DNA from: Actinomycetota bacterium
Lineage (GTDB): Bacteria; Actinomycetota; CADDZG01; WHSQ01
DNA length: 53,162 nucleotides
Direction: 5' to 3'
Assembly (NCBI GenBank): GCA_009379915.1
Contig: WHSV01000014.1
Span: forward strand, 1 to 53,162
Part shown: one piece after another, positions 1 to 8,523 of the stretch
Layout: every line of letters starts with the position of its first letter
Position numbering within the stretch: the first letter of the stretch is position 1
Translations under genes and position numbers: made by a program
The notes under the pieces: generated by a model
The model's database searches: none
Told to the model about the DNA's origin: nothing
The model's input: the letters and a program-made list of their open reading frames with translations, nothing else

Positions 1-264
1 GTTTGCTCGATAGGTCCGAATTGGCAATAGACATCTGAATTGTCATTGCGCTCACTCGACAGAACACCGTTTCGATTTTGCTTGACTTTTTTCCGCCTGG
101 GGGTTGAAGTCCAAGGGGAGGGTCGATGCCATTCGGGGGGCAGGCTCGACTGGGCCGCGCAGAGACGCCGGAACAGTTTGGCTTGGCCGCGCCGCATGCT
201 CTCCGGAGAGACAACAGGTGCTTCGTCGGAGCTGTACTGGAGTTAAGCCTCGGGAAGGGGGAGC
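1..264. other. Upstream region of glpF, no gene seen
   Basis: No convincing coding frame is visible; the long minus-strand frame covering it is antisense to glpF. GAATTG occurs twice as a direct repeat about 18 bp apart near positions 19-42, possibly an operator half-site pair. A TTGACT hexamer sits at 82-87 but has no good -10 partner. A purine-rich Shine-Dalgarno (about 252-263) precedes the glpF start. Confidence 0.4.
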
Positions 265-993
265 ATGGATAACATCTTTGTTGCCGAAATGATCGGCACG
301 GGCATCCTGGTTCTGCTTGGGGATGGGGTTGTCGCAGCGGTGCTGCTGAATCAGTCCAAAGCCCAGAACTCCGGCTGGATCGTGATCACCTTCGGTTGGG
401 GTCTGGCGGTTGCAATGGCCGTTTACGCCGCCGGGTCGTTCAGTGGGGCCCACATCAACCCCGCGGTCACCCTCGGCCTTGCTTTTACGGATCAGGGTGT
501 CGCCTGGGGCGACGTGCCTCAGTATCTTGGCGGACAGTTCGTCGGAGCATTCCTCGGGGCCGTGCTCGTCTACCTGGCCTACCTGCCCCACTGGGCGGTA
601 ACCGAGGACCCGGGGCTGAAGCTCGGGGTGTTCTCCACGGGGCCGGCAATCCGCAACCCTGCGGCCAACTTCATCACCGAGGTCATCGGTACTGCGATGT
701 TGTTGCTCGGTGTTCTTGCACTGACCTACTCCGACAATGCCGCGTCGATCGAGTCGGGTCTCACGCCCCTTCTCGTGGGTCTGCTCGTGCTCGCCATCGG
801 TCTCTCGCTGGGTGGGCCCACGGGCTACGCCATCAACCCAGCGCGCGACCTGGGACCTCGCGTCGCGCACCAGGTCCTGCCCATCGCGGGCAAGGGCGAC
901 TCCGACTGGAACTATGCATGGCTCCCGGTCGCGGCACCCATCGTTGGAGGAGTCCTCGGGGCGCTCCTGTTCAAGTTGGTGTGGCCGACCTAG
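265..993 (+). CDS. glpF: Glycerol uptake facilitator (MIP/aquaglyceroporin)
   Basis: A 242-residue multi-pass inner-membrane channel with both half-helix motifs of the MIP family. The first is INPAVT near residue 68 and the second INPARD near residue 191. The Asp following the second NPAR is the usual mark of glycerol facilitators as opposed to water-only aquaporins. Six hydrophobic segments are apparent. The ATG follows a GGAAGGGGGAG Shine-Dalgarno. It is the first gene of a run with dhaK, dhaL and glpK, which supports glycerol (and perhaps dihydroxyacetone) as the substrate. Family and role are clear; exact selectivity is inferred. Confidence 0.93.
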   Translation: MDNIFVAEMIGTGILVLLGDGVVAAVLLNQSKAQNSGWIVITFGWGLAVAMAVYAAGSFSGAHINPAVTLGLAFTDQGVAWGDVPQYLGGQFVGAFLGAVLVYLAYLPHWAVTEDPGLKLGVFSTGPAIRNPAANFITEVIGTAMLLLGVLALTYSDNAASIESGLTPLLVGLLVLAIGLSLGGPTGYAINPARDLGPRVAHQVLPIAGKGDSDWNYAWLPVAAPIVGGVLGALLFKLVWPT

Positions 994-1054
994 CTGGATC
1001 TCGACCCTTCCGCAACCGTAAGCAGGCTCATCAACGAAATAGGAAGGCATAGCA

Positions 1055-2053
1055 GTGAAGAAGCTGATCAACAATCCGGATGATGTCGTCAGGGAAGCGC
1101 TGCAGGGAACGGCCGCAGCTCACCCCGACCTCAAGGTGTTCTTCGATCCGCACTACATAGTGCGTGCGGACGCTCCGGTTCAGGGCAAGGTCGGCATCGT
1201 GTCCGGAGGAGGCTCCGGACACGAGCCCATGCACGGCGGTTTCGTCGGCATGGGCATGCTCGACGCGGCTTGCCCGGGCGAGGTCTTCACCTCGCCGACT
1301 CCGGATCAGATGCTCGAGGCCACCAAGGCCGTCAGCGGAGGCGCCGGCGTTCTTCATATCGTTAAGAACTACACCGGCGACGTCATGAACTTCGAGATGG
1401 CGGCGGACCTCGGCAAGGCGGAGGGCATCGAGGTCGAGGCCGTGGTGATCGACGATGACGTAGCCGTGCAGGACAGCCTCTACACGGCAGGGCGGAGGGG
1501 TGTCGGCGCCACGGTTCTTGCCGAAAAGCTCACGGGAGCAGCGGCCGAGGCCAAGGCTACGCTCGCTGAGGTGGCCGAGCTCTGTAAGAAGGTCAACGAC
1601 CAGTCTCGCTCCATGGGTATGGCCTTGACCAGCTGCGTCACTCCCTCAGCGGGGAAGCCGACCTTCGAGCTCGGCGACGACGAGATGGAGATCGGCATCG
1701 GCATTCACGGGGAGCCGGGGCGCGAGCGCAAGAAGCTGGCGCCGGCCTCCGGGATAATCGAGCAGATTGCCGGTACCATCATCGGAGACCTGCCGTTCAA
1801 GCAGGGCGACGAGGTGCTCGCCTTCGTCAACGGCATGGGCGGCACGCCACTCATCGAGCTCTACGTCGTCTACAACGAGCTGACCAAGATCCTCGACGGT
1901 AAGGGAGTCAAGATCACGCGCAACCTGATCGGTTCCTACATCACGTCGCTAGAGATGGCGGGATGCTCGATAACCCTGCTGAAGCTCGACGACGAGCTGA
2001 CCAAGCTGTGGGACGCACCCGTGAAGACGTCGGGCCTCAGGTGGGGCGTTTGA
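1055..2053 (+). CDS. dhaK: Dihydroxyacetone kinase, substrate-binding subunit DhaK
   Basis: 332 residues, the normal DhaK length. The N-terminal GGGSGHEP signature of the DAK1 domain is present near residue 50, and a later GIGIHGEPG contains the histidine expected to hold dihydroxyacetone covalently as a hemiaminal. DhaK binds the substrate that DhaL-bound ADP/ATP phosphorylates. The GTG start follows AGGAAGG. dhaL begins 31 nt downstream, and the phosphoryl donor DhaM is encoded at 8524. The set therefore looks like a PTS-dependent rather than an ATP-dependent single-chain kinase. Confidence 0.95.
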   Translation: MKKLINNPDDVVREALQGTAAAHPDLKVFFDPHYIVRADAPVQGKVGIVSGGGSGHEPMHGGFVGMGMLDAACPGEVFTSPTPDQMLEATKAVSGGAGVLHIVKNYTGDVMNFEMAADLGKAEGIEVEAVVIDDDVAVQDSLYTAGRRGVGATVLAEKLTGAAAEAKATLAEVAELCKKVNDQSRSMGMALTSCVTPSAGKPTFELGDDEMEIGIGIHGEPGRERKKLAPASGIIEQIAGTIIGDLPFKQGDEVLAFVNGMGGTPLIELYVVYNELTKILDGKGVKITRNLIGSYITSLEMAGCSITLLKLDDELTKLWDAPVKTSGLRWGV

Positions 2054-2084
2054 GGAGGAGCATCGAGTCAGGAGTAAACAGCAC

Positions 2085-2759
2085 GTGAGCGATTCGACCA
2101 TTTCGGGCGCCGACGTAGTTCGCTGGATCCAGGTGTATGCGTCGACGATCGCCGAGAACAGGGACTACCTGACCCAACTGGACTCGGCAATCGGTGACGG
2201 CGACCACGGAACGAACATGAATCGCGGTATGAGCGCTGTGATCGAGAAGTTGGATGGAGCCACCGGAGACGACGTCGGTGGTTTGCTCAAGACGGTGGGA
2301 ATGACGCTCGTGTCCAAGGTCGGGGGTGCCGGCGGGCCGCTTTACGGCACCCTGTTCATGCAGATGGGAGCGGCGACGACAGGCAAGTCCGATTTGGCGA
2401 TGGGGGACTGGGCGAAGGCGGTCGACGCCGGCCTGAAGGGTGTCCAGGCGCGCGGCAAAGCGGAGCCCGGTGACAAGACGATGATCGATGCCCTTACACC
2501 CGCGGCCGAGGCTCTGTCCAAGGCGGCCGCCGCCGCTGCCTCTTTGAGCGATGCTCTCAGGTCGGCGGCTCAGGCGGCCGAGGAGGGCATGAAGGCGACC
2601 ATCCCACTCGTCGCCCGCAAGGGCCGAGCGAGTTACCTGGGTGAGCGCAGTGCCGGCCACCAGGACCCCGGTGCCACGTCGTCGTTCCTGCTCATGAAGA
2701 CGGCCGCAGACACGTTTGCAGACGCGGGGCGGCCTCGAGCGGACCGCAAGAACGAATAG
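2085..2759 (+). CDS. dhaL: Dihydroxyacetone kinase, ADP-binding subunit DhaL
   Basis: 224 residues with the DAK2-domain signature IGDGDHGTNM near residue 37, whose aspartates chelate the Mg-nucleotide. In PTS-dependent enzymes DhaL keeps ADP bound as a cofactor that is rephosphorylated by DhaM, and it passes the phosphate to dihydroxyacetone on DhaK. The GTG start is chosen because the N-terminus then matches the family and GGAG lies upstream. It lies between dhaK and glpK on the same strand, probably one transcript. The C-terminus is slightly longer than usual and polar. Confidence 0.94.
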   Translation: MSDSTISGADVVRWIQVYASTIAENRDYLTQLDSAIGDGDHGTNMNRGMSAVIEKLDGATGDDVGGLLKTVGMTLVSKVGGAGGPLYGTLFMQMGAATTGKSDLAMGDWAKAVDAGLKGVQARGKAEPGDKTMIDALTPAAEALSKAAAAAASLSDALRSAAQAAEEGMKATIPLVARKGRASYLGERSAGHQDPGATSSFLLMKTAADTFADAGRPRADRKNE

Positions 2760-2792
2760 CAGAAATTGACCAGCAGTCGAGGAGGAGAGCGT

Positions 2793-4289
2793 ATGGCCGA
2801 ATACGTAGGAGCTCTGGACCAGGGCACCACCAGCACCCGCTTCATGATCTTCAATCATGGCGGGGACGTCGTCGACCTCGACCAGAGGGAGCACGAGCAG
2901 ATCTACCCGAAGCCGGGCTGGGTCGAGCACGACGCCAACGAGATATGGGAGCGCAGCCAGGAGGTAATCAAGGGTGCGCTCGATAAGGCCGGCATCAAGG
3001 CGAGTGACCTCGCCGCGGTGGGCATAACCAACCAGCGCGAGACGACGGTGTTGTGGGACCGCAACACGGGTCAGCCGGTGCACAACGCGCTGGTGTGGCA
3101 GGACACTCGGACGGACAAGCTCTGCAACGAGCTGTCCAAGGAGGGCGGTCAGGACCGTTTCCGGTCGACCACGGGCCTACCTATCGCCACCTACTTCTCC
3201 GGCCCGAAGGCCAAGTGGTTGATGGAGAACGTAGATGGGTTGAGAGACAAGGTCGATGCGGGCGACATCCTGTTCGGCAACATCGACACCTGGTGCATCT
3301 GGAACCTTTCCGGCGGCACTGAAGGCGGAGTTCACGTCACGGACGTCTCGAACGCGAGCCGCACGATGATGATGGATCTCCAGAGCCTGGATTGGGACGA
3401 CGACATCCTCAAGACTCTCGACGTACCTCGCGCGATGCTTCCGGAGGTTCACGCTTCGAGCGAGGTCTACGCGGAGGCCAAGGGGGTGCTCGAGGGCATT
3501 CCGATCGCCGGTGACCTAGGCGACCAGCAGGCGGCCACCTTCGGCCAGACCTGCTATGACATAGGCGACGCCAAGAACACGTACGGCACCGGCAACTTCC
3601 TGCTTCTCAACACGGGCACCGATGCGGTGCAGTCGAAGAGCGGGCTCTTGACCACTCTCGGCTACAAGATCGGCGATCAGGATGCCGTGTACTGCCTCGA
3701 AGGCGCCATCGCCATCACCGGCGCGCTCGTGCAGTGGCTGCGCGACAACCTGAAGATGATAAAGGCGGCGCCCGAGGTCGAGGATCTTGCGAAAACTGTC
3801 GACGACAACGGCGGCTGCTACTTCGTCCCTGCGTTCTCGGGATTGTTCGCGCCGTATTGGAAGAGCGACGCTCGGGGCGTTCTCGCCGGGCTCACTCGCT
3901 ACGTGAACGCCGGACACATCGCTCGAGCCGTGCTCGAGGCGACGGCCTGGCAGAGCCGCGAGGTCGTGGAGGCCATGAACAAGGACTCCGGTGTCGATCT
4001 CAAGGAGCTCAAGGTCGACGGGGGCATGGTCGGTAACGACCTCCTCATGCAGTTCCAGGCCGACATTCTCGGTGTGGACGTCATCCGTCCGAAGGTACCC
4101 GAGACCACGGCACTTGGTGCGGCTTACGCAGCCGGCTTGGCCGTCGGGTTCTGGAGAGAGATCGACGACCTGCGCGAGAACTGGCTCGAGGACAAGCGCT
4201 GGAGCCCATCGATGGACAAGGCCGAGGTCGAAAAGGAGTACGGCTTCTGGAAGAAGGCCGTCACTCGCACGTTCGACTGGGTCGAGTAA
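2793..4289 (+). CDS. glpK: Glycerol kinase
   Basis: 498 residues of the FGGY sugar-kinase family: ATP + glycerol gives glycerol-3-phosphate. The N-terminal [10 protein letters not shown] phosphate-binding loop begins at about residue 6, and the C-terminal actin-like domain has the DGGMVGND segment. The ATG at 2793 is preferred over an upstream TTG because GGAGGAG lies 6 nt before it and the protein then starts at the usual [11 protein letters not shown]. It is the last gene of the glpF-dhaK-dhaL-glpK run and is followed by a strong terminator. Confidence 0.96.
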   Translation: MAEYVGALDQGTTSTRFMIFNHGGDVVDLDQREHEQIYPKPGWVEHDANEIWERSQEVIKGALDKAGIKASDLAAVGITNQRETTVLWDRNTGQPVHNALVWQDTRTDKLCNELSKEGGQDRFRSTTGLPIATYFSGPKAKWLMENVDGLRDKVDAGDILFGNIDTWCIWNLSGGTEGGVHVTDVSNASRTMMMDLQSLDWDDDILKTLDVPRAMLPEVHASSEVYAEAKGVLEGIPIAGDLGDQQAATFGQTCYDIGDAKNTYGTGNFLLLNTGTDAVQSKSGLLTTLGYKIGDQDAVYCLEGAIAITGALVQWLRDNLKMIKAAPEVEDLAKTVDDNGGCYFVPAFSGLFAPYWKSDARGVLAGLTRYVNAGHIARAVLEATAWQSREVVEAMNKDSGVDLKELKVDGGMVGNDLLMQFQADILGVDVIRPKVPETTALGAAYAAGLAVGFWREIDDLRENWLEDKRWSPSMDKAEVEKEYGFWKKAVTRTFDWVE

Positions 4290-4308
4290 CCAACGAGGGT
4301 CAACGGGA

Positions 4309-4342
4309 GGGCCGGCGGTTTCGCTCCGCCGGCCCTTCTTTT
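4309..4342 (+). terminator. Rho-independent terminator after glpK
   Basis: A perfect 10-bp GC stem (GGGCCGGCGG / CCGCCGGCCC) with a 7-nt loop is followed by TTCTTTT. It ends the glpF-dhaKL-glpK transcript and separates it from glpABC. Confidence 0.93.
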
Positions 4343-4372
4343 GGGGGCGCGCAGGCTAGAGTCGAACGAGGC

Positions 4373-5968
4373 ATGAAGAGTGTTCAAACCGAGGTACTCG
4401 TTATCGGAGGGGGCGCTACCGGCGCGGGTGTTGCGTGGGATGTCGCCACGCGCGGCTTCGACACCGTTCTCGTCGAACGTAAGGACCTGGGAGAGGGAAC
4501 TACGGGGCGTTTCCACGGCTTGTTGCATTCCGGTGGGCGGTACGCGGTCAAGGACAAGCTGGCCGCCGAGGAGTGCATTCACGAGAACCTCGTTCTTCGG
4601 CGCGTCGCCGCAAACACGATCGAGAACACCGGTGGCTACTTCGTAACAACCCCGTGGGACGATCCCGCCTTCGGCGACAGGTTCATGGAGGGATGCAGGG
4701 ACTGTGGAATCCCGGTCGAGGAGATAGCTCCCCCGGACGCCTTCAGGGCCGAACCCCGAATCAATCGAGACATATCACGCGTCTTCACCGTGCCCGACGC
4801 CGCGATCGACGCGTGGAAGCTCGTATGGGACTGCGCCAAGTCGACTAAAGAACACAACGGGAAGATCCTCACCTACCACCGGGTCCTCGACATCCTCCGG
4901 ACCGGGGACGTGGTACGTGGCGCGAGCGTTCGAAACGAGCTCTCCGGTGAGGAGTTCGACGTCCACGCGGATGTCACCATCAACGCGACCGGAGCGTGGG
5001 CGGGCAAGGTGGCCGACATGGCCGGCTGCCCGGGAGTTCAGGTCCTGGCGGGCAAAGGCATCATGATCGCGATGAACCATAGGCTCGTGAACGTGGTGGT
5101 CAACCGTTGCACGATGCCCGCCGACGGCGACATTCTGGTTCCGATCCGCACCGTGAGCGTCATCGGCACGACCGACATTCGAATCAAGGATCCGGACGAG
5201 CCTGACGTCACCCAGGCGGAGGTCGAGCAGATGCTTGACGACGGCGAGAAGCTTGTACCCGGTTTCCGCCGAGCGAGGGCATTGAGGGTGTGGGCGGGCG
5301 TGAGGCCGCTGTTCAAGGACGTGCGGGCCCCCGAAACAAGCGATACCCGCGACGTGAGCCGGAGCCACGCCCTGCTCGACCACGAAGCCCGAGACGGTGT
5401 GACCGGCTTTCTAACGATCACGGGAGGCAAGCTGACCACCTTCCGGATGATGGCGGAAGAGACGGTCGACAAGATGTGCGAGCAACTAGGCACCCGGCGC
5501 GAGTGCCGCACTTCTATCGATCCGCTGCCCGCGTCGAGGACGGGCAAGTTCTACTGGCTCGGTGAGCGCCTCAGCAAACGCGAGGCGACGATGCACGAGG
5601 ACCAGCTCATCTGCGAATGCGAGTTGATCCAGCGCAGAAATCTGGAACGCGTGATGAAACAGAGGTCATCGACGATCCTGGACGACATCCGGCGCGCAGT
5701 GCGGCTCGGGATGGGGCCCTGCCAGGGCGGTTTCTGTATGTACCGGGCCACGGGAATCCTGCACGATGTCGAGAGGATCGACAGTTGGACCGCCAACAGG
5801 TCACTGCGCGACTTCCTTCAAGAACGCTGGAAGGGCGTGCAACCGATCCTCTACGGAGATCAACTGCGGCAGGCCCGGCTGGACGACTGGATCTTTCACG
5901 GTGTGCTGGATGTCGAGCACCTTCCAACCGACCGATTGGAGGACCGGGCAGAGAGAGAGCACCCATGA
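4373..5968 (+). CDS. glpA: Anaerobic glycerol-3-phosphate dehydrogenase subunit A
   Basis: 531 residues. The N-terminal FAD-binding GGGATGAG motif is near residue 12, followed by the DAO-type catalytic fold. A C-terminal BFD-like [2Fe-2S] domain has the cysteine pattern CEC near residue 410 and CQGGFC near residue 446. The iron-sulfur domain separates GlpA from the aerobic GlpD. It oxidises glycerol-3-phosphate to dihydroxyacetone phosphate and passes electrons via GlpB/GlpC to the quinone pool. The stop overlaps the glpB start by 4 nt (ATGA), so the subunits are translationally coupled. Confidence 0.93.
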   Translation: MKSVQTEVLVIGGGATGAGVAWDVATRGFDTVLVERKDLGEGTTGRFHGLLHSGGRYAVKDKLAAEECIHENLVLRRVAANTIENTGGYFVTTPWDDPAFGDRFMEGCRDCGIPVEEIAPPDAFRAEPRINRDISRVFTVPDAAIDAWKLVWDCAKSTKEHNGKILTYHRVLDILRTGDVVRGASVRNELSGEEFDVHADVTINATGAWAGKVADMAGCPGVQVLAGKGIMIAMNHRLVNVVVNRCTMPADGDILVPIRTVSVIGTTDIRIKDPDEPDVTQAEVEQMLDDGEKLVPGFRRARALRVWAGVRPLFKDVRAPETSDTRDVSRSHALLDHEARDGVTGFLTITGGKLTTFRMMAEETVDKMCEQLGTRRECRTSIDPLPASRTGKFYWLGERLSKREATMHEDQLICECELIQRRNLERVMKQRSSTILDDIRRAVRLGMGPCQGGFCMYRATGILHDVERIDSWTANRSLRDFLQERWKGVQPILYGDQLRQARLDDWIFHGVLDVEHLPTDRLEDRAEREHP

Positions 5969-7221
5969 GGGACGTTCTCGTCATGGGAATGGGTACGTCG
6001 GGTCTGGTGGCGGCCCTTCGTTGCCAGGAGGCGGGGCTCAAAGTGACGCTGCTGGCAAAGGGCGTCGGTTCCACTCACCTGGCCCCCGGCACCATCGACG
6101 TCCTCGGATACGACCCAGAGTTGGTCGAGAACCCGTCTGAGGCGTTGCCCCGCTTCGCCGACCGGAATCCGGAGCATCCCTACGCGCGCATCGGGGCCGA
6201 TGTCGTGGCTCGTTCACTCGAGTGGTTTTCCGAGCGCTTCGACGGATACCGCTATACCGGGTCGGTGGACGAGAACTTCCTGCTGCCCACGGCGATCGGC
6301 TCTATCAAACCCAGCACTCTCGTGCCAGAGACGCTGGCTGCGGGAGACCTTCGTAAGGGCGGGCGGTTGCTGTTCGTGGGCTTGCGACAGCTCAAAGACT
6401 TCTATCCTGCGCTCACCGCCCAGAACGTCGCGAACGCAAAAACGCCATCGGGGGCGGACATCTCGGCACGCGCCGTGCAGATCGAGCCCCCGATCAGTGG
6501 CGAGGCCGACGTGACCGGCCTTGCCTTGGCAAGGAAGTTCGACGATCCAGGGTTTCTCGACGCGGTTGCGACGCAGATATCTGCACTCGTAGACGGCGAC
6601 GAAGCCGTTGGTCTTCCGGCAGTCCTCGGATTGCGACGACCGCGCGAGGTTTGGGAGGGGCTCCAGGAAGCGCTCGGCCGCCCGGTCTTCGAGATCCCCG
6701 GTCTTCCCCCGTCGGTGCCCGGCGTTCGTCTCCATGAGATCCTGGTCGCGCAGTTCGAGTCGGCCGGTGGGAGGGTCGTCGTGGGAGCGGAGGCGGTCGG
6801 TGCCGACACCGAAGGCGATCGCGTCACCGCCGTCCGGGTGGCGGCGGCCGCGCGCATCAAGCCCTTTGTCGCCCGCCACTTCGTCCTCGCAACCGGAGGT
6901 TTCGGATCGGGGGCAATCGAGATGACGTCGAGCTGGAAGGTGCGCGAGAACGTATTCGATCTGCCGGTGATGGGGGTTCCTGCCGACGGACAGCGCTTCA
7001 GTCCCCGGTATTTCGACAGGCAACCCATGGGCCGAGCGGGGATCCGTATCGACGACTCGCTGCATCCGCTCGACGGGTCCGGCCGCAGGTTGTACGCCAA
7101 CCTGACCGTGGTGGGGGCGTGCATCGCCGGTTCCGAGGCGTGGCGGGAGAAGTCGGGTGAGGGAATCAGCTTGTCGAGTGGCTACAAGGCCGCGACGACT
7201 GTGATCGAGGAGGCCATGTGA
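5965..7221 (+). CDS. glpB: Anaerobic glycerol-3-phosphate dehydrogenase subunit B
   Basis: 418 residues with an N-terminal Rossmann FAD/NAD motif (GMGTSGLVAALRCQEAG) near residue 8, the expected size and fold of GlpB. The ATG at 5965 lies in an ATGA overlap with the glpA stop; a longer in-frame extension over glpA is rejected. GlpB links GlpA to the membrane-attached GlpC. The glpC start overlaps its stop by 4 nt (GTGA). Confidence 0.9.
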   Translation: MRDVLVMGMGTSGLVAALRCQEAGLKVTLLAKGVGSTHLAPGTIDVLGYDPELVENPSEALPRFADRNPEHPYARIGADVVARSLEWFSERFDGYRYTGSVDENFLLPTAIGSIKPSTLVPETLAAGDLRKGGRLLFVGLRQLKDFYPALTAQNVANAKTPSGADISARAVQIEPPISGEADVTGLALARKFDDPGFLDAVATQISALVDGDEAVGLPAVLGLRRPREVWEGLQEALGRPVFEIPGLPPSVPGVRLHEILVAQFESAGGRVVVGAEAVGADTEGDRVTAVRVAAAARIKPFVARHFVLATGGFGSGAIEMTSSWKVRENVFDLPVMGVPADGQRFSPRYFDRQPMGRAGIRIDDSLHPLDGSGRRLYANLTVVGACIAGSEAWREKSGEGISLSSGYKAATTVIEEAM

Positions 7222-8426
7222 TCGAAGACCTGATCCGCGGCTCACTCGATCACTGTGTCAAGTGCACGATCTGCGAGACGCATTGCCCGGTCTCACGCGC
7301 TACACCGCTGTTCCCCGGTCCGAAGTACGTGGGTCCGCAGGCGGAGCGGTTTCGCTCCGGGGATGTCTCGCCCGACGATTCGCTCGACTACTGCTCCGGG
7401 TGCGGAATCTGCACGCAAGTGTGCCCTCAGGGCGTCAAAGTCGCCGAGATCAACAGCCGAGCTCGCCGTACTCTGAAGGAGAGCCGAGGCATACCGCTTA
7501 GGGACAAGATCATCTCGAGGCCCACCCTGAGCGCCAGGCTCGCGACACCGGTCGCGCCTGTCGCCAACTGGAGCCTTCGCAACAAGCTGATTCGCGCAGC
7601 GGTCGAGAAGACCATTGGCGTTCATCGCCGGGCTCCTATGCCGAAGTTTGCGGGCCGGACCTTTCAGAGCTGGGCGCGCAAACACGATGCACCGAGGCTC
7701 GACCGCTCGGTCGTCTACTTCCATGGCTGTAGCACCAACTTCTTCGAGCCGGACCTGGGCGCCAAGACGGTGGCGGTGCTCGAGCACAACGGATTCAACG
7801 TCATCGCCCCGAGGGGTCAGGGCTGTTGTGGCCTCCCTCTGCAGTCGAACGGGCTGTTCGACGACGCCACGGGGTACGTGGAGCGGCTGGTGGCCAAGCT
7901 GGCGCCCTACGCCCGTGAGGGATACGACATCGTCGCGACATCGACCAGTTGCGGGTTGATGCTCAAGCGCGAGGCATACGAGATTCTCGGGATGGAGAGC
8001 GACGACCTGAGGGTCGTGTCCGAGCGGATGTACGACATCTGCGAGTTCCTCCTCGACCTCCAGGAACGGGGCGAACTCGAGACCGATTTATCGCCCGTGC
8101 CCATGAAGGTCCCGTACCACGTTCCCTGTCAGCAGCGAGGTCATGAGATGGGCAAGCCGGCCGTCGATCTCTTCCGTCTGATCCCCGAGTTGCAAGTGGT
8201 CGACACACAGCGCGCGTGTTGTGGAATCGCCGGAACCTATGGGCTGAAGAAAGAGAAGTACGACATCGCCATGGAGGTCGGCCGGCATCTGTTCGAGGAC
8301 GTCACACGCATGGAGCCGGAGGTATCGGTGTGTGACAGCGAGACCTGCCGCTGGCAGATCGAACACGGCACGCGGATTCGGTCGGTGCATCCCATCGAGT
8401 TGCTGCACCGCTCTTACGAACTCTAG
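7218..8426 (+). CDS. glpC: Anaerobic glycerol-3-phosphate dehydrogenase subunit C (iron-sulfur, CCG domains)
   Basis: 402 residues. Two ferredoxin-type 4Fe-4S motifs are seen near residues 13 (CVKCTICETHCP) and 59 (CSGCGICTQVCP). They are followed by two cysteine-rich CCG repeats (CCGLPLQSNG and CCGIAGTYG), as in GlpC and heterodisulfide-reductase-like proteins. It anchors GlpAB and passes electrons to menaquinone. The GTG start overlaps glpB. Its stop codon TAG lies within CTCTAG, the left boundary of a repeated element that separates glpC from dhaM. Confidence 0.92.
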   Translation: MIEDLIRGSLDHCVKCTICETHCPVSRATPLFPGPKYVGPQAERFRSGDVSPDDSLDYCSGCGICTQVCPQGVKVAEINSRARRTLKESRGIPLRDKIISRPTLSARLATPVAPVANWSLRNKLIRAAVEKTIGVHRRAPMPKFAGRTFQSWARKHDAPRLDRSVVYFHGCSTNFFEPDLGAKTVAVLEHNGFNVIAPRGQGCCGLPLQSNGLFDDATGYVERLVAKLAPYAREGYDIVATSTSCGLMLKREAYEILGMESDDLRVVSERMYDICEFLLDLQERGELETDLSPVPMKVPYHVPCQQRGHEMGKPAVDLFRLIPELQVVDTQRACCGIAGTYGLKKEKYDIAMEVGRHLFEDVTRMEPEVSVCDSETCRWQIEHGTRIRSVHPIELLHRSYEL

Positions 8427-8502
8427 GCTTCGGCGGAGCTTCGCTGCGCCTCGCCGAGCGAGAGGCTCGGAACCCCGCCCTCCGGGCGGGCAAAGTCTCT
8501 AG
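8421..8502. repeat. Repeat A, copy 1 (76-bp period, hairpin-rich)
   Basis: The sequence between two CTCTAG boxes (8421-8426 and 8497-8502) is nearly identical to 45914-45994, with a few substitutions and one extra C here. It holds two hairpins: GCTTC-GGC-GGAGC and CCCGCCC-TCC-GGGCGGG. Collapsing the flanking CTCTAG copies would leave glpC ending only 21 nt before the dhaM start, so the element looks like an insertion between two formerly adjacent genes. It could act as an mRNA structure or attenuator in the glpABC-dhaM transcript. Confidence 0.85.
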
Positions 8503-8523
8503 AAGAGAGCGTAGGGTTCGGCC

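Noticed and set aside
52-1074. 340-codon minus-strand open frame opposite glpF
   Set aside because: Antisense to a clear MIP channel; composition is typical of GC-rich shadow frames, with no family motif and no Shine-Dalgarno.
2037-3083. 348-codon minus-strand frame opposite dhaL and glpK
   Set aside because: Antisense to certain genes and no motif; explained by the high GC content.
5617-5964. N-terminal extension of glpB over the end of glpA
   Set aside because: The conserved GlpB start is at 5965 in an ATGA overlap; the extension is a frame shadow of GlpA.
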